A DNA stretch of 64,000 bases from Gammaproteobacteria bacterium (GTDB lineage Bacteria > Pseudomonadota > Gammaproteobacteria > Steroidobacterales > Steroidobacteraceae). This document shows, piece after piece, positions 51,464 through 59,936 of this stretch. The first letter of the stretch is position 1; each line of letters begins with the position of its first letter. The stretch spans positions 1 to 64,000 of the forward strand of contig CANGBB010000009.1 in assembly GCA_947452065.1 (NCBI GenBank). Reading direction: 5' to 3'. Both the position numbers and the translations under genes were made by a program. The notes below the pieces were generated by a model that was given only the letters and a program-made list of their open reading frames with translations, was not told the origin of the DNA and did not search any database.

Positions 51464-52255
51464 ATGCCCAGCCTGCGCGTCAATGATGAAGAGATCGATG
51501 AGGCCCAGATCGGACGGGAAACCGCGGCGATGCTGGCACTGATGACCGAACAAATGCCGGGCGAAGATCCGCTGGCACTGCGCTCGCGCGCGCGCGAGTG
51601 GGCCGAGGACAATCTGATCGAAGCAGCCCTGCTGCGTCAGGCCGCGCTGGCGGACCCAGGCACACGAATCGCTGAAAGAGCTGCGCTTTCAGAGCCAGAC
51701 ACCCAGCGGCGCGTGCAGCGTCTGGTCGAGAAAATCACTGCACGCGCCCCCGCGCCGCAGGCTCGGGAGATCGCAGACTTCTACGCATCGCACCGGGATT
51801 CTTTCCAGTCGCCGGAACAACTGCGCGTCGCGCACATCGTGTGCAACATCGATGAACGGCATTCCGCTGAAGCTGCGCACATCGCGATTGAAAAGGCGCG
51901 CGCTGCACTGAATGCCGGCCAATCCTTCGCTGCGGTCGCTGACGCGCTGTCCGACTGCCCGGGACGCGGCGGCGAGCTGAATCTCTTCAGTCGCGGCGAG
52001 ATGGTGCCGGCCTTCGAGGAAGTGGTGTTTCAGCTGCGCGTCGATGAAGTCAGCAGCATCTTTCGCACAGAGTTCGGTTTCCACATCGCGAAACTACTGG
52101 AGCGAAGACCGGCAAGAGTCCTTGCGCTGGAAGAGGTGCAGGAACGGATCGCGGCGCAGCTACTCGAATCCAGTCGCCAGCAGGTGCTGTATCAGTATCT
52201 GGACGAGCAGCGCGCGCGAGCCCGAATTGTCAGGGATCCGGCACCACAGCCATGA
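51464..52255 (+). CDS. PpiC-type (parvulin) peptidyl-prolyl isomerase
   Basis: The start at 51464 gives a 263-residue protein without a clear signal peptide. An N-terminal helical part (to about 115) precedes a parvulin domain with LRVAHIVCNIDE, GQSFAAVADALSDCPGRGGELNLFSRGEMVPAFEEVVFQL and FGFHIAKLLER. The Gly-rich segment is the usual catalytic loop. It overlaps the FGE gene by 4 bases and is divergent from the sulfatase, so it may assist folding or maturation of that enzyme; this is inferred from position. Confidence 0.85.
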   Translation: MPSLRVNDEEIDEAQIGRETAAMLALMTEQMPGEDPLALRSRAREWAEDNLIEAALLRQAALADPGTRIAERAALSEPDTQRRVQRLVEKITARAPAPQAREIADFYASHRDSFQSPEQLRVAHIVCNIDERHSAEAAHIAIEKARAALNAGQSFAAVADALSDCPGRGGELNLFSRGEMVPAFEEVVFQLRVDEVSSIFRTEFGFHIAKLLERRPARVLALEEVQERIAAQLLESSRQQVLYQYLDEQRARARIVRDPAPQP

Positions 52256-53232
52256 ACGAAGCGGACCGGGTGCGAGCCTGCTGCGCACCGACGCGCACGC
52301 GCGCGGCAATGCTGGCGGAATCCAGACAGGTGGCAGCATCCCGCCCGCGCAGCATCGCCCCATCGACCGCAGGTATGGTGCGGCTCGAAGGCGGAACATT
52401 CCTGATGGGCACCGACTCGCCAGAAGCCTTTCCCGCCGATGGCGAAGGCCCGGTGCGCGAGATCCTGCTCGATCCGTTCTATCTGGACATCACGCCGGTG
52501 ACCAACCTGCAGTTCACGCAGTTTGTCGCAGCGACCGGCTACGTTACCGACGCCGAACGACTGGGCTGGTCCTATGTCTTTCAGGGGCACATTCCGCCAG
52601 AGCGTTACCGAGAGTGGGTGGATGGCACCGCACCAGGCGTGCCCTGGTGGTGCCGCGTCTGGCGCGCCTGCTGGCAATGGCCGGAAGGCCCGGAGTCTGG
52701 CGTTGTGGGCCGGGACGATTTCCCGGTGGTCCATGTGAGCTGGAACGACGCCTCGGCCTATTGCCGCTGGGCTGGCAAGCGACTGCCCACCGAGGCCGAG
52801 TGGGAGTACGCAGCGCGCGGCGGCCTGGTGCAGAAAACCTATCCCTGGGGTGATGAACTGACGCCGAATGGTCAGCACCTGTGCAACATCTGGCAGGGCG
52901 AATTCCCGGTGCTGGATCGGGCCGAAGACGGCTATTCGGCGGTGTGTCCGGTCCGGGCTTTTCCACCCAACGACTTCGGCCTGTACTCGATCACCGGCAA
53001 CGCCTGGCAGTGGTGCCAGGACTGGTTCGACCGCAGCTTCCATGTGACAGGCACGCGGCAGAACCCGGCTGGACCGGCCACCGGCGTCGCCCGCGTCCTC
53101 AAAGGCGGCTCCTACCTGTGCCACCGCTCCTACTGCAATCGCTACCGCGTGGCCGCACGCACCTCCAACACGCCGGACAGCTCGACCACCCACATGACCT
53201 TCCGCTGCGCCAGTGACGTGGAGATTCGTTAA
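52252..53232 (+). CDS. Formylglycine-generating enzyme (sulfatase-modifying factor)
   Basis: The 326-residue FGE/SUMF1-type protein converts the sulfatase active-site Cys to formylglycine. It has MVRLEGGTFLMGTD at the domain start, FPVVHVSWNDASAYCRWAGKRLPTEAEWEYAARGG and, decisively, LCHRSYCNRYR with both copper-binding cysteines (Cys290, Cys295). These mark a true FGE rather than one of the many related non-catalytic proteins. There is no signal peptide, so modification would occur in the cytoplasm before Tat export. It is coupled to the PpiC gene and next to its likely substrate. Confidence 0.92.
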   Translation: MNEADRVRACCAPTRTRAAMLAESRQVAASRPRSIAPSTAGMVRLEGGTFLMGTDSPEAFPADGEGPVREILLDPFYLDITPVTNLQFTQFVAATGYVTDAERLGWSYVFQGHIPPERYREWVDGTAPGVPWWCRVWRACWQWPEGPESGVVGRDDFPVVHVSWNDASAYCRWAGKRLPTEAEWEYAARGGLVQKTYPWGDELTPNGQHLCNIWQGEFPVLDRAEDGYSAVCPVRAFPPNDFGLYSITGNAWQWCQDWFDRSFHVTGTRQNPAGPATGVARVLKGGSYLCHRSYCNRYRVAARTSNTPDSSTTHMTFRCASDVEIR

Positions 53233-53334
53233 TGCGGCTAGCCGGACCTTCATGAGCACTTTGTCTGGGTGTAGGATGGCCCCATAAAACGGGCTGGGGT
53301 ATCTGAGGCGCTCGCCGTCTGGTGAGCCGGTAAT

Positions 53335-53355
53335 CCTGGCCTATGTCATGCCAGG
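53335..53355 (+). promoter_or_regulatory. Hairpin covering the ribosome-binding site of the first DUF6152 pair gene
   Basis: CCTGGC (53335-53340) pairs with GCCAGG (53350-53355) around nine bases. The second arm runs into the Shine-Dalgarno AGGAGAG just before the ATG at 53365. The structure could limit translation until opened by a factor or ligand. It is short, so this is a weak prediction. Confidence 0.35.
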
Positions 53356-53364
53356 AGAGAGTTC

Positions 53365-54393
53365 ATGAAGATTGGAACCTGCGCGCTTGCCCTGACTGCG
53401 GTGCTGGCCATCACTGCGCCCGCCATCGCCCACCATGGCGATTCCGGTGTCGACATGAAGACGACGGTCGTCTACGAAGGCACGGTCAAGGAATTCGCCT
53501 GGAAGAATCCGCACGTCTATTTCGTCATGGAAATGCAGCGGGACGGGAAGACCGAGAAGTGGGAAATGCAGATGGCGGCTCTCAGCGGACTGGCGCGCCG
53601 AGGCTGGACCGCAACCACGCTGCAACCGGGCGACAAGGTGACGGTGCGCGCCCATCCGGCAACGCCCGGGCACACCTATGCCATCGTGGAGTCGGTCACC
53701 ATGGCCGGCGGCCTGCGCCTCGCCCAGGTTGCCAAGGCACCGGATGTCACGCCGCCGGCAAAGACCATCGCCGGTCAGTGGCTGACCGATCGTGCCAGCA
53801 CGAAGGATTATCCGGGCGGCTTCGATGGATTTTTCATCGCACACCTGACGCCGAACGAGAAGGGCAAGGCGGCCCAGACGGCCTACAAGTCCATCTCCAA
53901 TGACAATCCCGAAGCGAGCTGCGTGGGCCGGCCAACGCCGGCGGCCATCGTTTCCACCGGCGGCTACATCATGAAGATCGAGCTCAAGCCAGAACAGAAG
54001 CTCGCCGTCATCAGCAGCGAGTGGTTCAATGAAGTACGCACGGTCTACATGGATGGGCGCAAGCATCCGGACCCGAAGGTACGTTTCGTCACCGGTCACT
54101 CGATTGGCCATTGGGAAGGCGACACGCTGGTGGTCGATACCGCCAACTTCGCCGATCACCGCTCGCCCTATCAGATCGGCATCCCGTCTGGCGGACAGAA
54201 GCATGTGGTCGAGCGCTACACACTGACCAAGGACGGCACTCACATCGACCTCGACTGGACGCTGGAAGATCCGGAATATCTGACCAAGCCGATGACGGAT
54301 CGCCGGCAACTCGTCCACGTGCCGCATCTGCAGATGTATTTCGCAGAGTGCGACAAGCAGTCTACGAGCCGCTTCCTGTCGATGGGCAAGTAA
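53365..54393 (+). CDS. Secreted DUF6152/GHWEGDTLVVDT fusion protein (tandem copy A)
   Basis: The 342-residue protein has a signal peptide ending near AIAHH, the DUF6152 domain (HHGDSGVDMKT, GTVKEFAWKNPHVYFVMEM, LSGLARRGWTATTLQPGD) and the C-terminal module (SSEWFNEVRTVYMDGRKHPDP, TGHSIGHWEGDTLVVDTANFADH). It is nearly colinear with the next gene, 23 bp downstream, and clearly a tandem duplicate. Function unknown; the conserved Asp, His and Trp residues of the C-terminal module could form a binding or catalytic site. Confidence 0.85.
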   Translation: MKIGTCALALTAVLAITAPAIAHHGDSGVDMKTTVVYEGTVKEFAWKNPHVYFVMEMQRDGKTEKWEMQMAALSGLARRGWTATTLQPGDKVTVRAHPATPGHTYAIVESVTMAGGLRLAQVAKAPDVTPPAKTIAGQWLTDRASTKDYPGGFDGFFIAHLTPNEKGKAAQTAYKSISNDNPEASCVGRPTPAAIVSTGGYIMKIELKPEQKLAVISSEWFNEVRTVYMDGRKHPDPKVRFVTGHSIGHWEGDTLVVDTANFADHRSPYQIGIPSGGQKHVVERYTLTKDGTHIDLDWTLEDPEYLTKPMTDRRQLVHVPHLQMYFAECDKQSTSRFLSMGK

Positions 54394-54416
54394 CCCGAAA
54401 TCCACCAGAGACCTAA

Positions 54417-55445
54417 ATGAACAATCCGATCCGAACCTTCGCGGTTATCGCAGGCCTGCTGGCAGCGCTCCCCGCCCTGCCCCATCACAGCGATGCTGGG
54501 GTGGACATGAGCAAGCTTGTGTCTTTCCAAGGCACGGTGAAGGAGTTCGTCTGGAGAAATCCGCACGTCTATTTCCTCGTCAGCAGCCAGCGCAACGGCC
54601 AGCCGGTGACCTGGGAAGTGCAGATGGCGAATCTCAGCGGTCTGGCGCGCAAGGGCTGGACGCCGGAGACACTGAAGGCTGGTGACAAAGTCACGGTGCG
54701 CGCCCATCCGGCAGCGGATGGCCGAACATACGGCATCGTCGAGACCGTCGAGAAAGAAGGCGGCCTCACGCTCGCACCGGCGGTAAACACTCCGGCCGTC
54801 ACACCGCCGGCAAAGTCGATCGCTGGTCGCTGGCTGACGGATCCGGCCTCCGTGACTGATGAACCCAAGGGCGGGTTCGATGGCTTCTTCCGCGCCTCGC
54901 TGGCGCTGAACGACAAGGCCAAGGCCGCGCAAGCGGCTTATAACCCGATGTCCGCAGACAACCCGGAGGCCACCTGTGTCGGTCGCCCGACGCCTGCGGC
55001 GCTGCTGTCCAGTCGCGGCTACCTGCTCGAGTTCGAGATCAAGGAGCAGGAAAAGCTCATCCTCTTCCGCAGCGAGTGGTTCAATGAAGTGCGCACGATC
55101 TACATGGACGGGCGCAAGCATCCTGATCCGAGCGTGCGTTTCACCACCGGCCATTCGATCGGTCACTGGGAAGGCGACACGCTGGTGGTCGATACCACCA
55201 ACTTCGCTGATCACCGCTCGCCGTACCAGATCGGCGTGCCCTCAGGCGGCAAGAAGCATGTCGTCGAGAAGTACCGTCTGACGAAGGACGGCACTCACAT
55301 CGACGTCGAATTCACGCTGGAAGATCCGGAATATCTGGCCAAGCCGTTGTACAACCACCGGCAATTGGTTCATTCGCCACATCTGAAGATGTACTTCAGC
55401 GAATGCGACCTGGCTGCAACCAGCCGCTTTCTGGGCAAGAAATAA
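54417..55445 (+). CDS. Secreted DUF6152/GHWEGDTLVVDT fusion protein (tandem copy B)
   Basis: The 342-residue paralogue of the preceding gene is the same length, with the same modules (HHSDAGVDMSK, GTVKEFVWRNPHVYFLV; SEWFNEVRTIYMDGRKHPDP, TGHSIGHWEGDTLVVDTTNFADH). The N-terminal signal peptide differs most. Conservation of the C-terminal module at near identity while the middle diverges suggests that this part is under strongest constraint. The Sel1-repeat gene follows after 30 bp. Confidence 0.85.
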   Translation: MNNPIRTFAVIAGLLAALPALPHHSDAGVDMSKLVSFQGTVKEFVWRNPHVYFLVSSQRNGQPVTWEVQMANLSGLARKGWTPETLKAGDKVTVRAHPAADGRTYGIVETVEKEGGLTLAPAVNTPAVTPPAKSIAGRWLTDPASVTDEPKGGFDGFFRASLALNDKAKAAQAAYNPMSADNPEATCVGRPTPAALLSSRGYLLEFEIKEQEKLILFRSEWFNEVRTIYMDGRKHPDPSVRFTTGHSIGHWEGDTLVVDTTNFADHRSPYQIGVPSGGKKHVVEKYRLTKDGTHIDVEFTLEDPEYLAKPLYNHRQLVHSPHLKMYFSECDLAATSRFLGKK

Positions 55446-55475
55446 CATCGACACTGAATCATCGGGGGACACGCT

Positions 55476-56429
55476 GTGATTAAGAAGAGCCTCGGCGCGC
55501 TGTTGCTGTTGACTGCTTCACTGACACACGCTGCCACGATGGAGCAAGCCCGCGCGGCGCTGAGCAAGCGGGACTTCGCCGCAGCCATGCCCATCCTTCT
55601 GGAGTTGGGCAATGAAGGCAATGCCGATGCGCAGTACCAACTCGGCATCATCTACGGCCGCGGCAATGCGGCCGCGCCCGAAAATCATGTGACCGCGGCA
55701 CAGTGGTACCTGAAGGCTGCTGAGCAAGGCCACGAAGGCGCCATGGCACACATGGGCCTGAATTACGCCTATGCCTGCGGCGTCGAACGCAACGACGCCG
55801 AATCTGCAAAATGGTTCCGACGCGATGCCGACAAAGGCGCAGCAGGATCCATGTTCCATTTGGGCCGACTCTATCTGGCGGGTCGCGGTGTTCCCAAGGA
55901 TGTGGCGGAGGCCACGCGGCTGTTCAAGCAGTCAGGTGATCTGGGCTATGCACGCGGTCAGTACTTTTATGGGCTGCTCACCCGACCCGGTGAAGGCGTG
56001 AAGAAGGCCGAGATCGCAGAGGCCGAGATGAACCAGTGGCTGGATGGCTATGTGAACAACGACTTTCCGCGCGCACTAGCTGTCGTGAGACCAGTGGCTG
56101 CGCGCGGCGATGCGTGGGCCCAGGCTTTCCTTGGATTGATGCTGCAGAAGGGCGAAGGCACGACCCGCAACGAGGCCGAGGGACTCAAGTGGACTACGCT
56201 GGCTGCTGAGCAGGGCTATTCACTCTCGCAGTCGGACCTCGCCGCCCGGTATGCGAATGGAACGGGCGTCCCACAGAGCCAAGTTCAAGCCTACAAGTGG
56301 GCGAGTCTAGCTGCAGCCCAGAACGATGACGCTGCGAAAAAGCTGCTGGCTGAGCTGAATGCGAAGATGGATGCCGCGCAACTGCAGGAAGCCCAGAAGT
56401 TGTTGGCTGCGGCGCAGCCTAGACACTAA
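55476..56429 (+). CDS. Secreted Sel1-like repeat protein
   Basis: The GTG start at 55476 gives a 317-residue protein with a signal peptide (to THAAT) and several Sel1-type helical repeats: AQYQLGIIYGRG, AMAHMGLNYAYACG, SMFHLGRLYLAGRGVP, ARGQYFYGLL, AQAFLGLMLQKGEG and SQSDLAARYANGTGVP. Such periplasmic repeat proteins mediate protein contacts. It may be transcribed with the DUF6152 pair. Partner unknown. Confidence 0.85.
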   Translation: MIKKSLGALLLLTASLTHAATMEQARAALSKRDFAAAMPILLELGNEGNADAQYQLGIIYGRGNAAAPENHVTAAQWYLKAAEQGHEGAMAHMGLNYAYACGVERNDAESAKWFRRDADKGAAGSMFHLGRLYLAGRGVPKDVAEATRLFKQSGDLGYARGQYFYGLLTRPGEGVKKAEIAEAEMNQWLDGYVNNDFPRALAVVRPVAARGDAWAQAFLGLMLQKGEGTTRNEAEGLKWTTLAAEQGYSLSQSDLAARYANGTGVPQSQVQAYKWASLAAAQNDDAAKKLLAELNAKMDAAQLQEAQKLLAAAQPRH

Positions 56430-56471
56430 GCGCTGAACTCTCGGCGCTGAATACTCAGCGCTGCGGATCGT

Positions 56472-57701
56472 TCAGCCAAAGAACGCATAGCAAACGGCGA
56501 TCGAGGCCAGTACGCCGGCCAAATCAGCGAGTAGCGCGCAGCCCACAGCATGGCGGGCGCGCTGAATGCCCACCGCACCGAAGTACACGGCCAGCACATA
56601 GAAGGTGGTCTCGGTACTGCCCTGAACGGTAGCGGCAAGGAGTGCCGGGAAACTGTCCACACCGTGATGCTGCATGGTTTCGATCAGCATCGCGCGCGCC
56701 GCGCTACCAGACAGCGGCTTCACCAGTGCCGTGGGCAGCGCATCGACGAAGCGCGTATCCAGATGTGCTGCCTGTGCGAGCCAGCGTATGCCATCAAGCA
56801 GTGTATCGAGTGCGCCTGAAGCTCGGAGCACACCCACCGCGCACAACATGGCTACCAAGAATGGGAGCAGTCCCTTTGCGACATCAAACCCCTGTCGCGC
56901 ACCGGTGATGAAGCTCTCGTAGACATTCACGCGGCGAATGGCCCCGACCGCGAGAAAAATCACGATCACACCAAACAGGGTCAGATTGCCAGCCAGAGAT
57001 GAAACCGCAGCCAGCGCTGCAGCCGATAACGACACCAGTGAGGTGACCAGCAGACTCAGTCCCAGCGCAATGCCGCCGAGCCAGACGAGCACTACGGGAT
57101 CGCGTAGTCGCAGCCGCTGCATCCATGCGACCGCCAGCAGTCCGGTGAGCGTAGAAGCGCTGGTGGCAAGCAGGATCGGCAGGAACACCAGCGTTGGATC
57201 ATGCGCACCCTGCTGCAGCCGGTACATGAAGATGTTGACCGGCAGCAGTGTCAGTGACGAGGCATTGAGCACCAGGAACAGAATCTGAGCGTTGGTGGCC
57301 GTGCGCGGCTCGGGATTCAAGGTTTGCAGTTCGCGCATCGCACGCAGGCCGATGGGCGTGGCGGCGTTGTCCAAACCCAGCGCATTGGCGGCGAAGTTCA
57401 GGGTGATCAGTCCGACGGCGGGATGGCCTCGTGGCACGCCGGGCATCAGCCGCGCGAACAGCGGCGCAAGCCAACGCGATAACACCGCAATGAGGCCAGC
57501 GGCTTCGGCGATCTGCAGGAACCCAAGCCACAGCGTCAACGTGCCGAACAGCAGCACCATGAGCTCCACCGACAGCTTGGCCATCTCGAAGAGACTGGTG
57601 ACCATCGCTGCGAACACTTCCGGGTGCCCGCCAAGCAGCCAGCGGCCCAGCGCTGCGCATAGCGAGATGACGAAGAACCCCAGCCACAGTGCATTGAGCA
57701 T
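56472..57701 (-). CDS. SpmA-SpmB fused nucleoside-recognition (Gate domain) membrane protein
   Basis: I chose the start at 57701 (MLNALWLGFFVIS), the usual SpmA beginning; the open frame to 57812 runs through the tetR operator. The 409-residue protein joins an SpmA-like half (NFAANALGLDNAATPIGLRAM) and an SpmB-like half (GARQGFDVAKGLLPFLVAML, STETTFYVLAVYFGAVGI), each with several membrane helices. In spore formers these are two genes; fused forms occur in proteobacteria. The transported or sensed substrate is unknown. Confidence 0.85.
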   Translation of the reverse strand: MLNALWLGFFVISLCAALGRWLLGGHPEVFAAMVTSLFEMAKLSVELMVLLFGTLTLWLGFLQIAEAAGLIAVLSRWLAPLFARLMPGVPRGHPAVGLITLNFAANALGLDNAATPIGLRAMRELQTLNPEPRTATNAQILFLVLNASSLTLLPVNIFMYRLQQGAHDPTLVFLPILLATSASTLTGLLAVAWMQRLRLRDPVVLVWLGGIALGLSLLVTSLVSLSAAALAAVSSLAGNLTLFGVIVIFLAVGAIRRVNVYESFITGARQGFDVAKGLLPFLVAMLCAVGVLRASGALDTLLDGIRWLAQAAHLDTRFVDALPTALVKPLSGSAARAMLIETMQHHGVDSFPALLAATVQGSTETTFYVLAVYFGAVGIQRARHAVGCALLADLAGVLASIAVCYAFFG

Positions 57702-57803
57702 CGGCGCACCATCCACGATTCGGGGCTGTGACGCAATCGGTCGGGTCGCTGGGCGCAAGGGCCAAATATTGTCTAGGCGCCCAGTTTTGGACGCTCGTTT
57801 AGT

Positions 57804-57822
57804 CTTTGACACTGTGTCAAAG
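57804..57822. promoter_or_regulatory. Perfect 19-bp palindromic operator for the TetR regulator
   Basis: CTTTGACACTGTGTCAAAG has two 9-base arms around one central base. It ends 18 bp before the tetR start and covers the -35 box and part of the spacer of the tetR promoter. A bound dimer would block transcription, giving autorepression of the tetR-efflux operon. It also lies upstream of the divergent SpmAB gene. Confidence 0.75.
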
Positions 57823-57834
57823 GGACCCTAATCT
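57806..57834 (+). promoter_or_regulatory. Promoter of the tetR-RND efflux operon
   Basis: A perfect TTGACA (57806-57811) lies 17 bases from TAATCT (57829-57834). Initiation seven bases later would be at 57841, the first base of the tetR ATG, implying a leaderless transcript. The -35 box is inside the palindromic operator. Confidence 0.65.
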
Positions 57835-57840
57835 CATGGC

Positions 57841-58485
57841 ATGAACGACCTCAGCGAACGTCGCCTCGAAGAGAAGGACCGGCGCCGGACCGAAATCCTG
57901 ACGGCGGCCGAAACAGTCGCGGCCAGAAAGGGCATTGATGCCATCACCATGGATCAAGTGGCCCGGCAGGGGCGGATTTCGCGCGCACTCTTATATGTGT
58001 ACTTCCAGGACCGCGACGACCTGCTGATGGGTATCGGTGAGCGAGGGCTCGCCGTGCTGAAAGAGCGCTTTGCCTCGATCGCAGCGCTCCCGATCACGGG
58101 GTTGGCTCAGGTGCAAGACATGGGCCGGGCCTACGTCGCCTTTGCACGCGAATTCCCGGTGTACTTCGCTGCGCTCTCGCACTTCCATGCCACTGCACCT
58201 GCAGGCGGCGAACTCGCTGGCAATATCGTCAGCTGTCTGGCGGCCGGCAATGAAGTCCACGGCATCCTGGTCGGCTCGCTTCAAATGGGGCTGAAGGACG
58301 GCAGCATCCACAGCGATGCCGGCGACCCAGCGGCGATTGGCATGACGCTGTGGGGCTTCATGCACGGCATCATCCAGATCATCACCACCAAGGAACTGGT
58401 GCTCAGCCAGTACGGACTGCATCAGGCCGCACTTGTGGATCAGGCGCTGCGTCTCGCAACACGATCATTGGAGGCGCGGGCATGA
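57841..58485 (+). CDS. TetR-family repressor of the downstream efflux operon
   Basis: The 214-residue protein has an N-terminal helix-turn-helix (ILTAAETVAARKGIDAITMDQVARQG, recognition part ISRALLYVYFQDRDDLL) and an all-helical ligand domain. It overlaps the outer-membrane factor gene by 4 bases. With the palindrome at its own promoter it very likely controls the whole efflux operon. The inducing ligand is unknown. Confidence 0.92.
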   Translation: MNDLSERRLEEKDRRRTEILTAAETVAARKGIDAITMDQVARQGRISRALLYVYFQDRDDLLMGIGERGLAVLKERFASIAALPITGLAQVQDMGRAYVAFAREFPVYFAALSHFHATAPAGGELAGNIVSCLAAGNEVHGILVGSLQMGLKDGSIHSDAGDPAAIGMTLWGFMHGIIQIITTKELVLSQYGLHQAALVDQALRLATRSLEARA

Positions 58486-59936
58486 ACAAAACCCGTCTGC
58501 CAGTGCGGGGCGCTTCGCTGTTTTTAGCGCTGCTGCCGACTGTCACACCGGCTGCAGCCGCGAACGACTCGATGAGTGTCGCGCGGCCGATCAGTGCCGT
58601 CATCGAGGACTACGTCCGGCTGGGCAGCGAATCGAGTCTGACGCTGGAGAACCAGCGCCTGCAGGCGGAGCAGAGTGAGATGGCACTGCGCGCGGCTCAG
58701 GCGCGCTTACGGCCCGAGGTGAGCATCAACTCACGCTACACGGTGAACAGTGGTGGACGCGAGATCACGGCACCCATCGACGAGCTGCTCAATCCAGCCT
58801 ATCAAACACTGAACCAGCTGCTGGTATCAATGGGCCAGCCCGCACGTTTTAGCATGCTGACGCCGAGCGGCTTTCCGCTGCTGCGCGCACGTGAGCAGGA
58901 CACTCACCTGTCGTTGCGCCAACCGTTGTATGCGCCGGGCCTGCTCGACGGTATCGAGGCCAATCGCGCCGCGGCTGAGGCCGCACAACTCGGCAGCGTC
59001 GCAGCGCTGCGCACGCAACGACGCGACATCACGCATGCCTACCTAATCACACAGAAGGCTCGCGCCGCCTCCCTCATCGTCGCAGGCAGTGTGAACATCC
59101 TGCAGGAGAATCTGCGCATCAATGAGTCGCTCTACGCCAACGGCAAGATCACTCAGGACGCCGTGCTGCGTGCACGCGCTGAGCTGCTCAGCGCGACACA
59201 GCAACGCATCGAAGCCGATCAGGGTCGCGACCAGGCGCAGCGCGCACTGAACTTGCTGCTGAACCGCCCGCTGGAATCAGTCGTGGAGGATGCGGCTCCC
59301 GGTGACGATGCCACACTGATGGCGCTGCTGAATGACGAGATTGATTCAGCCAATACCGTTGTCGAACGTGCGCGTCGCACACGCCCAGAACTGCAACAGC
59401 TGCGGCGGGCGACCGAAAGCGCCGAGGCGCAGCTGCGCGCCGCCCAGTCGCGTCGTGGCCCCACTGTGGCACTCGGTGTGGATACCGGAGTGCAGGGTGA
59501 GAACTTCGGCACCGGGCCGCGCTACAACTATCTTTCCGGCTCATTGCTGCTGGAGTGGACGATATTTGACGGCGGCGCACGCAGCGCCAGCATCGCCTCG
59601 GCAAGACTGGCAGCGCGCCAGACTGACAATCTGCGGCAACTCGCGGAGCAGAAGATTGAGATGGAAGCGCGCGCAGCACTCGATGCAGCGCTGGCCGCAC
59701 GGGAATCGCTCGCTGCGGCACAGGCCCGCGCTGCGGCTGCCAGCGCAGCTTTCCGCATCGCCAGCCGCAAGCGCGATGAAGGTGCCTCCACACAGATCGA
59801 ATTTCTCGACGCCCGCAACGCATTGACCACTGCTGAGCTGAATCTGGCGTGGACACGCCTGGATCTGATCGAGCGGCGTGCCGATCTGCAATTCGCCGCC
59901 GGCAGCGGCACGGAACTATTGGGAGCTGCCCCATGA
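58482..59936 (+). CDS. TolC-family outer membrane factor
   Basis: The start at 58482 gives a 484-residue protein with a signal peptide (to PAAAAND) and the two repeated helical hairpins of outer-membrane efflux proteins (for example ALNLLLNRPLESVV and FLDARNALTTAELNLAWTRLDLIERRADL). It forms the outer-membrane channel for the pump encoded downstream. It is coupled by 4-base overlaps to tetR and the adaptor gene. Confidence 0.92.
   Translation: MNKTRLPVRGASLFLALLPTVTPAAAANDSMSVARPISAVIEDYVRLGSESSLTLENQRLQAEQSEMALRAAQARLRPEVSINSRYTVNSGGREITAPIDELLNPAYQTLNQLLVSMGQPARFSMLTPSGFPLLRAREQDTHLSLRQPLYAPGLLDGIEANRAAAEAAQLGSVAALRTQRRDITHAYLITQKARAASLIVAGSVNILQENLRINESLYANGKITQDAVLRARAELLSATQQRIEADQGRDQAQRALNLLLNRPLESVVEDAAPGDDATLMALLNDEIDSANTVVERARRTRPELQQLRRATESAEAQLRAAQSRRGPTVALGVDTGVQGENFGTGPRYNYLSGSLLLEWTIFDGGARSASIASARLAARQTDNLRQLAEQKIEMEARAALDAALAARESLAAAQARAAAASAAFRIASRKRDEGASTQIEFLDARNALTTAELNLAWTRLDLIERRADLQFAAGSGTELLGAAP

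Noticed and set aside
52192-53259. 355-residue minus-strand open frame opposite the FGE gene
   Set aside because: FGE on the plus strand has a complete active site. The antisense product has no domain features.
53341-54405. 354-residue minus-strand frame, and its counterpart at 54240-55214, opposite the DUF6152 pair
   Set aside because: They resemble each other only because the underlying plus-strand genes are duplicates. No signal peptide or known domain is present.
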